A stretch of DNA of 64,000 nucleotides from Pyrococcus kukulkanii (GCF_041647995.1 NZ_JARRIB010000001.1:372001-436000), one strand, 5' to 3'. Counted from the first letter of the stretch, positions 44,961-54,747 are shown. The notes: generated from the sequence alone by a model not told the origin. Made by a program: numbers and translations.

Positions 44961-45850
44961 GTGCGTACTCAAGAACCGGATCGCTGATCTTGTATTCAAT
45001 GTTCCTCCTATAACAATTTTTTCGAGGAATTTACCCTCACTTCTCTCAAGCTTCCCCTAAATCTCAACCCATGTCCTTTTCCCTTGGCTAGCTATTCCTA
45101 GCAAATTCATTAAACTCAGTAATGACAACTTTGCTTGCTTGAGACAAAGACATCTCAAGGATTTTTCAGAAGCACCATGGGTTTTTGCGAGGGAAACCAA
45201 AGTGAACTAGCCCCCCAGGGATTCCGTCCAGAGCATCCACAGCCTTTTTCGAAGATCTCATATTCAACAGCAGGGCCAAGCTAAGGGAAGCTAACCTTAA
45301 AATTCAATACCCCCGTTACTGGTAAATTAGGAAACTTCGACCTCATAAAAGAACCTGCCATAGAGAGAGCTTTTGGATCATCAACCCAGGAAATCATAGA
45401 GTAAGCCAATCTTGTAAGGTACTTTCCGACGGAACCTCTCGCACCCTGTGCCTCATCTAGAACCACAACGAATCCTTCGTCGTGAAGTTTTAGGAGGATA
45501 TCTTCAAGGGCACTCGTACTTCTTCAGGAGATTGTTATCCAAAATCCAAACTTGAAAATATCAACTTTCCCAATTGATGTAAGGGCACACTTCAATATGT
45601 TGCTCCTTTCAAGGGCCTCGTTAATCACCGTTTGGAACCTAACAACAAGTCTCTCTTGGAAAGGGTTGATCTCCCTAAGATGAAGTTTCTTCGGCCTCAT
45701 TAGGGATGTTTTCCAAACCCTCCTTCCTTTACTACTATAATGGGAGCGTTTTTCTCTACCAAGTTAATTAACTCTCCCAATTCCTGCTATCTATGTAGAG
45801 ATCCTCTCCTTGGGTTTTGGGCCTTGGATCGAAGTACAAATCTTGTAGTA
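44957..45850 (-). pseudogene. Decayed archaeal AAA ATPase (COG1672/ATPase_2 family)
   Basis: Minus-strand fragments in several frames line up in the order of this common Thermococcales ATPase: YFDPRPKTQGEDLYIDSRN (~45790-45840) is the N-terminal signature; LVEKNAPIIVV (~45745-45780) follows it; MVLDEAQGARGS and KYLTRLAYS (45400-45466) give Walker B and the following helix; DALDGIPGGLVHFG (~45190-45250) and IEYKISDPVLEYALK (~44957-45003) end it. Frameshifts and stops separate them, and the P-loop region is lost. The gene is dead. Intact relatives have unknown function but occur in many variable copies. Confidence 0.85.
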
Positions 45851-45896
45851 TACTATCAGGGCGATAGGTTAATAGGACAACAGGGAAGCAACCTAT

Positions 45897-46487
45897 ATGG
45901 ATCTCAGGATACTAATACTCCTCATAGTGGCATTCATCCCCTCAAGGATACCAGGAACGTTTAACGAGTGGATCGCATATTTAGGGTTCTTCTACCTTCT
46001 AATCCCCCTGATCCTATTCAGGAAAGAGCTTAAAGACGTTGGATTTAAACTTCCAAAAAGCTGGAGGAGCACACTGGTTCTATTAGGAGTCGCCGTAATA
46101 ATGAGTTTCCTAGGGCTCCTTGATGAAAGTATGAGAAGTTACTACCCCAGGTTCCCCTACTCAGGAGTTTATAGTTTCATCTTAGGGGAGCTCAAGATGG
46201 GGGTAGTTATGTTTCTACATGAGGCATTCTTTAGGGGCTTTCTCCTCTTCCCCCTTGCAAAGAAAAATAAATGGCTAGGTATTCTAGGCCAAACAATTCC
46301 TTATACCATTCTGCACGTTGGAAAACCTCCAATAGAGATCCCATACTCCTTCTTTGCTGGGATAGTATTTGCAATAATAGATCTAAGAGAAGAGAGCTTC
46401 CTACCGAGTTTTGTAGTTCACTGGCTTGGTTCAGCATTCTTTGATGTCCTTTGCATCTTAGCTTCCCAACATAGTATTTTAGGATAA
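45897..46487 (+). CDS. CPBP-family intramembrane protease-like protein
   Basis: A 196-aa protein with about five membrane segments. The CPBP (CAAX protease/Abi) motifs are VVMFLHEAFFRGFLLFPL, YTILHVGKPP and VVHWLGSAFFDVL. Usual motif 1 is EExxxR; here it reads HEAFFR, so the first catalytic Glu is replaced by His, which may mean altered or lost activity. Bacterial relatives process prenylated proteins or give self-immunity to bacteriocins. It sits between decayed genes; its ATG is GGATAG-distant and lacks a clear ribosome site. Confidence 0.7.
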   Translation: MDLRILILLIVAFIPSRIPGTFNEWIAYLGFFYLLIPLILFRKELKDVGFKLPKSWRSTLVLLGVAVIMSFLGLLDESMRSYYPRFPYSGVYSFILGELKMGVVMFLHEAFFRGFLLFPLAKKNKWLGILGQTIPYTILHVGKPPIEIPYSFFAGIVFAIIDLREESFLPSFVVHWLGSAFFDVLCILASQHSILG

Positions 46488-47194
46488 GAAGAGGATAACA
46501 ATCGAATTATTATAGGGAATTTCTCTAGTCTAGTCTCCTTTACATTTGATAAATATCCTGGCTTAGATAATTATCAGCTCAATAATCCAATTATGGAAGT
46601 TACTAGAGGAAAAGATTCAGCGTGAAACAACCCTTATAAATCCAATGGTCTTAAGTGAAAGCCATGTTTCTAATCACTTCCTCTTAGGGAAGAGAATAGC
46701 CTTAAAGCACTTTAACCGTTCCTTAAAGGAGTCCATTTCGCGAATATGCTCATCCATAGGTTCAAGAATTAGTAAGACTCGCACAATTCGGCTCGTAGCG
46801 AAGTCGCAAGCTTGGGACAAAGGAGGGGATGAGGAAGATTAAGTTTTTGAAAGATGCGCTAGGAACATTCACATTCATCTTCGACGAAATTGACAAAATG
46901 AAACGCTCCGCACAGAATAGGGGAGATTCTATAAATCCCCTTATCTACAGAATACCCACTTAAACGGACCTACTGACAAGAGTGACACCACATTTGCCCA
47001 TTGGATTTAACATCTTCATGCCGCCTCGAGTACTTCACGAACACTGTTAAGCCAGGCGAAGATACTCAAGGATCACGTGAACAAGACCTTCAAACCAGAC
47101 ACTGTGAATCCGATCCTCATTAAGAGATCAAACTACCAGTGACCACCAAGAGGGTCGCAGATTTCTTTTAAAAATCTCGCTGTTAGGTTATTAA
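46488..47194 (+). other. Degenerate stretch without an intact gene
   Basis: No credible open gene lies here. Plus-strand fragments such as RKIKFLKDALGTFTFIFDEI (from ~46830) and ELVRLAQFGS (~46768) look like broken coding sequence, the first resembling a Walker B segment. Stops interrupt every frame. I could not identify the parent gene. Confidence 0.4.
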
Positions 47195-48955
47195 TCATTT
47201 GAGCTCAATTAATGCTTGTCCTGTGTCGACGGCATCACCTTCCTTCACGAGGATCCTCTTCACAACACCATCCATGGGAGAAGGAATCTCATTCTCCATC
47301 TTCATTGCCTCTAAGATTAGAAGCCCTTGGCCTACCCTTACCCTATCACCTTCTCTAACGAGGATTTTCAAGACTTTCCCAGGCATTGGAGCAGTGACAA
47401 CATTAGCACCAGCGACCGCTTGTGGTTTTGGGGTTTCAATTGGCAGAGATGACCTTGGAACTTGAACACTTGGAACGGCCCGAGGCAACATTTGTGGCTG
47501 AGCATACCTGGAGGGCACCAACCTCTCAAACTCAACCCCCTCAACCCAAACCTTGTATTCCCTCCCGTTTATGTAGATCCTTATCATCTTGCCCCTTGGC
47601 TTCTCCTCAACCGGCTTCAATTTACCCTGCTTCCTAAGCTCAAAGAATTCTAAAGCCACTTGTGGGAACAAGCAGTAAGTTACAACATCCTCCTCCCTCT
47701 CTAAATATCCTTTCTCCTCAAGCTCTCTCCTCGCTTTATCAAGCATCGGTTCAAGCAAGTCAGCTGGTCTCACGGTTATCGGTTCCTCATCACCAAGGAT
47801 AAGCTTCTTCACCTCCTCCTTTATCGGAGCTGGGGGCCTCCCATACAACCCCTTCACGTAGTCCTTAGTCTCCTTAGTCACTCGCTTGTACCTTCCAAAG
47901 AGGACGTTCAAGACTGCTTGTACTCCAACTATTTGGGATGTTGGCGTAACTAGGGGTGGATATCCAAGATCCTCCCTGACCCTCGGAATTTCTTCAAGAA
48001 CTTCATCAAGTTTGTCCAAGGCCTTAAGCTCGCTCAACTGTTTTATTAAGTTTGAGTACATTCCACCGGGAATCTGGTGAATTAGAACATTTGGATCTCC
48101 TTGTATAGCTTTTTTGCTTAGTAGATGATCATACTTCCTCTCCAGGAGATCTGCCAAGTACTTGGAAATCTCATGGATTAATTTCATGTCGAGTTTTGGC
48201 CTCTTTGCTTCTGGAATTGCATAGTACATTGTCTGAACTGCAGGTTGCGCCGTCCCACCGGCTAATGGGTGGATTGAAGTGTCTATATAATCCACTCCAG
48301 CCTCAATTGCTTTTAAATATGTGGCTACTGCCAGACCACTCGTTGCGTGAGTGTGGAAGTTGACCTTAATCCCATAGCGCTCTTTAATCTCTTTAACGAG
48401 GTTGTAAGCGGTTTGAGGGTCTGCAAGCCCAGCCATGTCTTTAATCGTTATGTAATCAACGTCAAGGTTAATAAGCTCGTCAACCTTACTCATGTAATAC
48501 TTTAGGGTGAATATGGGACCAGTGGTATAGCATATACACCCCTGAACCTCAGCACCTACTTCCTTTGCTTTTTTGATAGAAGTCTTCATGTTCCTAACAT
48601 CATTAAGGGCATCAAAAACTCTGAAAATGTCAATTCCATTTTTATAAGCGAGCTCTACAAATTTTTCAACAACATCATCCGGATAATGCCTGTAACCAAC
48701 AATATTCTGACCTCTCAATAACATTTGGAGTTTTGTTTTCTTTATATGCTCTCTTAAGAGCCTCAGCCTTTCCCATGGATCTTCTCTTAGGAACCTTAGT
48801 AAAGCATCAAAAGTTGCTCCACCCCAAACCTCCATAGAGTAAAAGCCGGCTTTGTCCATTTTCTCCGCAATTGGAAGCATATCTTTCGTGCTCATTCTTG
48901 TAGCTATAAGGGACTGATGAGCATCCCTAAACGTGGTGTCGATAATTTCAACCAT
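47195..48955 (-). CDS. Biotin-dependent carboxyltransferase subunit (PycB/OadA type)
   Basis: The HMGL-like carboxyltransferase domain begins VEIIDTTFRDAHQSLIATRM and contains the metal-binding HTHATSG and the biotin-cofactor Lys environment YITIKDMAGLADP. A conserved PYC/OADA domain follows, and the last ~75 residues are a biotinyl domain with the lysine motif EAMKMEN. In archaea this 586-aa architecture serves pyruvate carboxylase (with a PycA biotin carboxylase) or sodium-pumping oxaloacetate decarboxylase; no partner gene is near, so I cannot choose. GTTTTAAAC ~25 nt before the start is a plausible TATA box. Confidence 0.92.
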   Translation of the reverse strand: MVEIIDTTFRDAHQSLIATRMSTKDMLPIAEKMDKAGFYSMEVWGGATFDALLRFLREDPWERLRLLREHIKKTKLQMLLRGQNIVGYRHYPDDVVEKFVELAYKNGIDIFRVFDALNDVRNMKTSIKKAKEVGAEVQGCICYTTGPIFTLKYYMSKVDELINLDVDYITIKDMAGLADPQTAYNLVKEIKERYGIKVNFHTHATSGLAVATYLKAIEAGVDYIDTSIHPLAGGTAQPAVQTMYYAIPEAKRPKLDMKLIHEISKYLADLLERKYDHLLSKKAIQGDPNVLIHQIPGGMYSNLIKQLSELKALDKLDEVLEEIPRVREDLGYPPLVTPTSQIVGVQAVLNVLFGRYKRVTKETKDYVKGLYGRPPAPIKEEVKKLILGDEEPITVRPADLLEPMLDKARRELEEKGYLEREEDVVTYCLFPQVALEFFELRKQGKLKPVEEKPRGKMIRIYINGREYKVWVEGVEFERLVPSRYAQPQMLPRAVPSVQVPRSSLPIETPKPQAVAGANVVTAPMPGKVLKILVREGDRVRVGQGLLILEAMKMENEIPSPMDGVVKRILVKEGDAVDTGQALIELK

Positions 48956-49297
48956 TTTAACCCCTGATTCAAATTTATCTAAGATAGTTTAAAACTCATC
49001 CCCCAATTTCCTCCTCCAACGAATTAACATTTGTTCTGCATAGCTAAGCTAAAACAATAACAAAATTGAACCAGGAACCATTGACTCTACCTCCCATCTA
49101 TGATGAGTATCCATCTGTTAGGAACTACTTTTAGACCCCCATCACATCTTCGGACAGTTCACGTTCGAACTTAAAACCCACGTCTAAACCTAAAACTGCT
49201 TCCCAATTTTCCCTACTTTAGTGCCCAATATAAAAAGCTGTTAATAGGAGGATAATATCCTCTCAGAAGCCATAAGAGAAATCATCAAGGAGTGCAC
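48956..49297. other. Intergenic gap of 342 bases
   Basis: The promoter of the PycB-like gene (TATA-like GTTTTAAAC near 48985-48995 on the minus strand) occupies one end. The rest shows no recognisable open frame, RNA or repeat. Confidence 0.4.
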
Positions 49298-50173
49298 TTA
49301 GCTAGAGTTCCTCTTTTTTATTTCTTCCAACCTGTTAACGAGTTTCTCTATTATTCCTTCAAATGCCTTGGCCGCCGGAGTGTCGCCGTAGAGGACTATC
49401 GGAATTCCTGCGTCACTTGCCTCTCTCGCCTTCAAGTCTATTGGAACCTCACCTAAGAACTCAACGCCCTCCTTTTCGGCCAGCTTTCTCCCCCCACCCC
49501 TGCCAAAGATATCAATCTCGTTTCCACAGTGTGGGCATATGAGGTAGCTCATATTCTCAATAACGGCAATGTAGGGGATCTCCATCTTCTTCATGAAGTT
49601 AACGGCCTTGCCCGTATCGAGTAAAGCGACTTCTTGTGGTGTTGTGACAATAATTGCTGCATCGAGATTTATACTCTGGACGACGGTTAGGATTTCATCA
49701 CCCGTCCCCGGAGGGAAGTCCACCACAAAGAAATCAAGCTCACCCCACTTGACATCTCCTAAAAGCTGCCAGATAGCCTTTGTAACGAGAGGACCGCGCC
49801 AGATTATAGGCTGATCCTCGCCGACCATGAATCCCAACGTCATCACCTTTATTGGTACCGTTTTGCCTCCGAAGTCTGTTTCAGGTGGAATCATCTCAAA
49901 GCGCCCGTCCTCCATCCTCTCGGCCAAAACATCAACTCCTTCCAGACCCATCATCTTGGCAACATTGGGTCCATGAATGTCTGCATCTAAGAGACCAACC
50001 CGAAAGCCCCTCTTCGCGAGGGCAGTTGCGAGGTTGACCGCAACCGTGCTTTTTCCGACGCCTCCTTTGCCGCTAAGGACAGCTACCTTGTATTTCCAAT
50101 GTGACTCCTTAGCTTTAATATTCTCTTTTATACTCTGGAGGGCTTTAAGTGCCTCTTCCCTGTTAGCCTCCAT
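49298..50173 (-). CDS. Mrp/Nbp35-type P-loop ATPase (Fe-S cluster carrier)
   Basis: A 291-aa protein with the deviant Walker A motif LSGKGGVGKSTVAVNLATAL, the switch DADIHGPNVAKMMG and DFPPGTGDEILTVVQS, and a C-terminal CPHCGNEIDIFG pair of Cys that holds a bridging 4Fe-4S cluster in ApbC/Nbp35. It should deliver Fe-S clusters to apoproteins in the cytoplasm. ATG 50173 follows GTGGTGTTCC. An AT-rich promoter at ~50220 and the opposite palindrome at 50275 share the upstream gap. Confidence 0.93.
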   Translation of the reverse strand: MEANREEALKALQSIKENIKAKESHWKYKVAVLSGKGGVGKSTVAVNLATALAKRGFRVGLLDADIHGPNVAKMMGLEGVDVLAERMEDGRFEMIPPETDFGGKTVPIKVMTLGFMVGEDQPIIWRGPLVTKAIWQLLGDVKWGELDFFVVDFPPGTGDEILTVVQSINLDAAIIVTTPQEVALLDTGKAVNFMKKMEIPYIAVIENMSYLICPHCGNEIDIFGRGGGRKLAEKEGVEFLGEVPIDLKAREASDAGIPIVLYGDTPAAKAFEGIIEKLVNRLEEIKKRNSS

Positions 50174-51039
50174 GGAACACCACCGAAATACGCTCTTCTG
50201 TGTCCGCGATAAATTTTTCGGCTTTTAAACTGTTGGTTATACTCAAAACTGTCCAACAAGCTTTTTAATATTTTTGTGCATATGCACAATCAATGATGGT
50301 CACGCTAAAAGGTGGAATAAAAAGGGGAAACCTCGACAGGGACAGGTGATTTATCAGAGGCTAGTGAGGGGCTCCATGGCCTGGAGGGAATTCCTTCAGC
50401 TACCTGCCACCATAGCGGAAACCAGGATGGATCTACGGAAGGACTACTGTAACTACCCTCTACCTTAACTCTCTTTCCAACCCAGGTCTCATATAAGCAG
50501 AGACCGCAGAGTCCCCAATCTCACCCGATAAAGCGTTAAAGCGCCAAAGCCCTTCCCCTTTAGTAGGTGCTGAAGTTCGGGAGTACATATGATACAGCAT
50601 CGCCCCAAACCAGAAGAGGAAAGTCCACTCGAATGAACAGGCTCTACACTTTCATAGGGGGGAACACGGAAATCCTGTATGATATCAGGAAAAGAAAAGA
50701 GCCGAGTCTATTCAATCCAGCTGTTCTTCTTTGAGAAATCCGCCAGTGGTCAGTGGTTAGGCATCTAACAAGCCTCATAGCTGAGAGAATCCTGTACAAC
50801 CGCTATCCACACCTGTTTATCCTCTAGAGGAGTTGCCACTCAGCCCATAAAGAGGGCAACGACTACGTCCTCTTTCTCACCTTTCCGCTCACTATATCAA
50901 CCCAAGACTGATAAGTACAAGTGAGTTCATCGTTACGCTCCCGGAGAGAACCTTCATTCTCGAAAAGGAGGCTTTAACATTCCGTTTTTAACATTCAGTT
51001 CAAAAAAGGCCTTTAAGTTCTTCCTTAGCACTATCCTTG
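50174..51039. other. Gap of 866 bases with degenerate coding traces
   Basis: A plus-strand TATA-like CTTTTTAATATTT at ~50260-50272 precedes a palindrome and then ATG codons that stop within 20 residues. Fragments such as LVRGSMAWREFLQLPATIAE (~50360-50420) and MNRLYTFIGGNTEILYDIRK (~50633-50692) look like broken genes, with stops between. I recognise neither. The promoter-plus-operator look implies a once-expressed gene divergent from the Mrp-type ATPase. Confidence 0.35.
50275..50288. promoter_or_regulatory. Perfect 14-bp palindrome next to a TATA box
   Basis: TGTGCATATGCACA follows an AT-rich TATA-like run by three bases and should straddle the transcription start of the plus strand. Perfect symmetry is typical of an operator. 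The gene it would regulate has decayed. Confidence 0.4.
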
Positions 51040-51312
51040 ATGCTCATCAAGGGAAAAATCGTAGGAAAAAAGGGTGTCGCCCACTTTGAAGTCCAAAAGG
51101 ACAAGAAAGGAATGATGCTTAAGGTGGAGCTCCCCGAAGGGGAACCCCTCAATTACTTTGTTAACTGTCCCTGTCTCGAACCCCTAGAACTCGTTGGCCT
51201 CTTCCTGCCAACCTTTGAGGAGCACCTTGGTGAGATAGAAGGAGTTTTCGTTGAGGAAATTGAGGAGAAGAAGTCTGTCTTTGGAAAGGTTAGGGAGTTA
51301 CTAAGAGGCTAG
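51040..51312 (+). CDS. Hypothetical protein, 90 aa
   Basis: A small soluble protein, unrecognised. Its mainly beta first half (GKIVGKKGVAHFEVQKDKKG, then MLKVELPEGE) is followed by NCPCLEPLELVGLFLP and an acidic, helical C terminus (EHLGEIEGVFVEEIEE). The CPC pair could bind metal or a disulfide. TTTAAG at ~51011 lies 25 nt before ATG 51040, so the mRNA is probably leaderless. It stands isolated among non-coding stretches. Confidence 0.6.
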   Translation: MLIKGKIVGKKGVAHFEVQKDKKGMMLKVELPEGEPLNYFVNCPCLEPLELVGLFLPTFEEHLGEIEGVFVEEIEEKKSVFGKVRELLRG

Positions 51313-51872
51313 GAGGAGGAAGAGTAGCTTATTTCTTTCCTGCTGGCGTTGATGATTCCATAAACTCCGTCTCGAATGACCTCTACGCCAAGCTCATTAT
51401 TTTTCAGATGGCTTATTGATATCTTCTTCACAAATCCCTACCTGTCTCAGGATGCTTTTTTAGTGTCCCAATGGTGACCTCCTCATGATTGGGAACAATA
51501 ACAGTCCTCTTTCCACCATTCTCAACTTTATGTGACTTCCCCCTCTACTTAACAACTTAAACCCAAACTTCACGACAAGAATTTTTGTGTTGAGAAGGAA
51601 GTCACACCTCTCTCTGTAGTAATAGACCTAAACAAAAGTGTTGTTACTAGATTTTTACCGTTGAGCAATGAAAAGATAGCAGAGAAAGGAAAACATATGA
51701 GTGCTGGTTTTGAGCACTATCTTATTTAGTAGGTATATTCAGTGACATTTCACAGCGATTTCCATACCAACTTAAGAGTGTAAATTAGGTTCCAGAAAAA
51801 ATAAAGCCTTCTAGCTCTTTAACTAGGCACTGCTTGCTCTATTTTTGCTTACCAATCTCCGGCTGGCATGTT
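51313..51872. other. Gap of 560 bases containing the HicA relic
   Basis: Apart from the HicA fragment, a minus-strand stretch at about 51315-51420 reads ELGVEVIRDGVYGIINASRK and may be another broken small gene. The remainder up to the ABC ATPase shows no feature I can name. Confidence 0.35.
51428..51590 (-). pseudogene. Decayed HicA-type toxin
   Basis: On the minus strand LVVKFGFKLLSRGGSHIKLRM is followed, after a frameshift near 51512-51520, by KRTVIVPNHEEVTIGTLKK. Together these give the HicA order: hydrophobic helix, G-S-H with the catalytic His, and the V-V-P-x-H strand leading to a final helix. The frameshift separates the two conserved halves, so no complete toxin can be made. I see no HicB partner nearby. 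Confidence 0.75.
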
Positions 51873-52988
51873 TCAGAATATTGCTCTTTGTGTAGTTTTA
51901 TCGAAGATGTGGATTTTCTTTATGTCGAAAATTACGTCAACCTCCTGGTTTTCCTTAACAAAACTCTCAGCGGGGAATTTTCCAACGAAGGAAACACCAC
52001 CAGCCCTTAAATGGACGATCTTTTCACCACCAAGGTTTTCTACAATGTCCACCTTGGCATGAATTATGTTCTCCTGGGTTTTAACTTGGGTAGATGTGGC
52101 CTCGTAAATATCCTCTGGTCTAATGCCTAAAAGTACATCCTTATCAATCAAACCAACGTCCCTCAACAATTCGAATTGATCTGGAAGGAGTTTAAGTTTG
52201 AATTCTCCAAAGTCCACGAATCCATCCTCTGTAATTGTGACATTAAAGAAGTTCATTGGAGGACTACCAATGAAGCCTGCAACGAAGACGTTGGCAGGCT
52301 TGTTATAAACCTCATCCGGCGAACCAACCTGCTGAAGAACACCAGCATTAATCACTGCAATCCTATCCCCCATCGTCATTGCCTCGACCTGATCATGAGT
52401 AACGTAAATTGTTGTCACACCAAGTTGCCTTTGCAATTTCTTAAGCTCAGCACGCATCTTAACCCTAAGTTTTGCATCAAGATTACTCAACGGCTCATCC
52501 ATGAGGAAGACCTGAGGTCTTCTTATTATAGCCCTTCCCAAGGCCACACGTTGCCTCTGACCACCACTCAGCTCCCTAGGCTTCCTCTTAAGCAAATCTG
52601 TCAAACCAAGCAACTCCGCAACCTCTCTAACTCTTTGATCTATTTCTTGTTTCGGCACCTTCCTAATTTTCAACGGAAAGGCAATATTATCATAAACACT
52701 CATATGTGGATATAGTGCATAACTCTGAAAAACCATCGCAACATCCCTGTCCTTCGGAGGAACAAAAACACCTCCTTCAGGATCCGCCACCAATCTATCA
52801 CCAATATATATCCGACCCCTCGTTGGCTCTTCCAAACCAGCGATCATTCTCAAAGTCGTTGTCTTTCCACAACCCGAAGGACCAAGTAAGACCATGAATT
52901 CTCCATCCTTAATTTTAAGGTTGAGGTTTTTCACGACTTCAAAGTTCCCAAATATTTTCCAGACACCCTCTAGCCTGACACTAGCCAT
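51873..52988 (-). CDS. MalK-like sugar ABC transporter ATPase
   Basis: A 371-aa ATPase with Walker A (LLGPSGCGKTTTLRMIAGLEEPT), Q-loop, signature ELSGGQRQRVALGRAI, Walker B VFLMDEPLSNLDAKLR and the C-terminal OB-type regulatory domain typical of the MalK/UgpC group (IGSPPMNFFNVTI, LGIRPEDIYEA). Its own sequence is intact. ATG 52988 follows GAGGTGAC. It energises the sugar transporter encoded upstream, which is damaged, but MalK-like proteins can serve several permeases. Confidence 0.95.
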   Translation of the reverse strand: MASVRLEGVWKIFGNFEVVKNLNLKIKDGEFMVLLGPSGCGKTTTLRMIAGLEEPTRGRIYIGDRLVADPEGGVFVPPKDRDVAMVFQSYALYPHMSVYDNIAFPLKIRKVPKQEIDQRVREVAELLGLTDLLKRKPRELSGGQRQRVALGRAIIRRPQVFLMDEPLSNLDAKLRVKMRAELKKLQRQLGVTTIYVTHDQVEAMTMGDRIAVINAGVLQQVGSPDEVYNKPANVFVAGFIGSPPMNFFNVTITEDGFVDFGEFKLKLLPDQFELLRDVGLIDKDVLLGIRPEDIYEATSTQVKTQENIIHAKVDIVENLGGEKIVHLRAGGVSFVGKFPAESFVKENQEVDVIFDIKKIHIFDKTTQRAIF

Positions 52989-53006
52989 ATAAGTCACCTC
53001 CAAACT

Positions 53007-53837
53007 TTATTCTTTTAAAGCTCCTGTTGTGTATCCTCTTATCAGGTATTTTCCCAGAGCTATCATTATGAAAAGTGTCGGGAGAGCCACAATGAGGGCT
53101 CCTGCCATTTGGATATTCCAATTTGCTACAAAACTCCCCTTGAGGTTTGCAAGTTTAACGGTTGCTGGCATCGCTTCTTCTCCTCTTGTAAGCACTACTC
53201 CAAAGAGATAATCGTTCCAGATGTTTACAAACTGGTAAATTGCTGTAACTACAAATGCGGGCTTTGAAATAGGTAGCACAACGCTTGTGTATATCTTGAG
53301 GGGGTTTGCACCATCCACTTTTGCAGCTTCTACAAGTTCATCCGGAATTTCGTAGTAATAGTTAGTGAACAGCAGTGTCGTTATTGGAATTCCATATGCT
53401 GTGTGAGTCAGAATTAACCCTGGGATTGTGTTATACAGCCCGAGACTTGATATTATCCTGACTAAAGGAATTAAAATTGCTTGATATGGAATGAATATTC
53501 CAAATGTTATCAGTACTAATAGCTTCTTTGATGTTGTGCTCCTTATGAGCTTTGCTAGTGCAAATCCTGCCAGTGAACCAAGAACTGTCGAGAATATCGT
53601 TGCAAAGACAGTAAATGCCAAGCTATTTATTATGGGACGTTTCAGCTCAGAGAAAGCTATTCTATAAGCCTCAAAATGCGGAGGAAATACTGGAGTTACA
53701 GGAGTTGTTAATGCAACCTGCTCTGTACTCTTTGTTGAAGTAGTTATGGCACTCCATATTGGGAGGAGATATACAAAGGCCAGGAATATGAGGAGCAGAT
53801 ACATAATTAACCTTGAGAATGAAACTTTTTTCTTCAT
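53007..53837 (-). CDS. Sugar ABC transporter permease, MalG-like
   Basis: A 276-aa integral membrane protein with six predicted segments and the EAA loop EIPDELVEAAKVDGANPLKIYTSVVLPISKPA, which docks to the ATPase. It belongs to the CUT1 (carbohydrate) family and would pair with the MalF-like protein. It is intact, but the MalF-like gene just upstream is frameshifted, so the heterodimer should not form. Confidence 0.93.
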   Translation of the reverse strand: MKKKVSFSRLIMYLLLIFLAFVYLLPIWSAITTSTKSTEQVALTTPVTPVFPPHFEAYRIAFSELKRPIINSLAFTVFATIFSTVLGSLAGFALAKLIRSTTSKKLLVLITFGIFIPYQAILIPLVRIISSLGLYNTIPGLILTHTAYGIPITTLLFTNYYYEIPDELVEAAKVDGANPLKIYTSVVLPISKPAFVVTAIYQFVNIWNDYLFGVVLTRGEEAMPATVKLANLKGSFVANWNIQMAGALIVALPTLFIMIALGKYLIRGYTTGALKE

Positions 53838-54747
53838 TTTTTCTCACCTCTGTAACTCCAGTAGAGATATGGCAACACAACGGCTAAAGCCATTAGGAGC
53901 AGAATTGTGGCTATTGCAGCTCCATAGGAGAACTTTGTCTTTGCAAATGTTTCAACGTACATCTGAACTGCCAAGATATATGTTGACGTTCCTGGCCCCC
54001 CTCTGCTGAGGATCCAGATAAAGTCGAACGCTTTGAGTGAAAATACCATTAGAACGACAAAGGCACTGAGGGTTGGTTTAACAAGCTGTGGGATTACAAC
54101 ACATCTGTAAAGTTGCCATGCATTAGCTCCATCAACCATTGCAGCTTCATAATGATCGGTTGGTATCGATCTAATCCCAGCAAGATAAATTATCCATTGT
54201 ATATCCCGAAAACTGCCAGATTAACGCGATTATAACACAGTACATTGCAATTTTTGGATCAGTTATCCAGTCACTTTTAAGAAAACCAAGATGAAGTTTT
54301 TCAAACAATGTGTTTAAAACACCATCTGAAGGGGAATACATCCAAGCCCAGAGTGTAGCAGTAACTAAAAACGAGAGGGCAAATGGAAGGGCATAAATAG
54401 TCCTAAATGCTCCTTCAAACCTAATTTTTCTATCTTAGGAGTATTGCGAGGAACAAACCTATTAAAATCGCGCCAGGAACGAACAGGAGGATCAGAAGTA
54501 AGTTATTTTTAAGTGAAATCCAGAAAACAGGATCTTGAAGTAATTGTTTGTATTGGTACAATCCAACAAACTTGTAAGAAGGAGTTAGGCCCCTCCAATT
54601 AGTAAATGAGATGTATATGTTCCATCCAATTGCAACATAAACAAAAATTCCCACCAAGATCAGTGCAGGAGCTAAAAATAAAAGAATATAAGGAAGATCC
54701 GGAGACCTTCTCACCTTTGTCTCCCCCCATTTTAACCAAGATCCCAC
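53834..54747 (-). pseudogene. MalF-like sugar permease broken by two frameshifts
   Basis: The reading frame starts at GTG 54747 (GSWLKWGETKVRRSPDLPYI) and runs to AILLR, where one extra base in the CTAAGATAG area (about 54433-54437) ends it. The next piece resumes as DRKIRFEGAFRTIYALPFAL and ends near 54191-54198 after LIWQFSGYTM. The last piece resumes as IYLAGIRSIPTDHYEAAMVDGANAWQLYR and continues to the stop. The three pieces together make a full MalF-type permease with its EAA loop. Each shift was read directly from the sequence. Confidence 0.88.

Noticed and set aside
50274-50468. Short plus-strand frame of 64 codons after the palindrome
   Set aside because: Its first codons lie inside the palindrome and composition is atypical; better read as a fragment of a dead gene.
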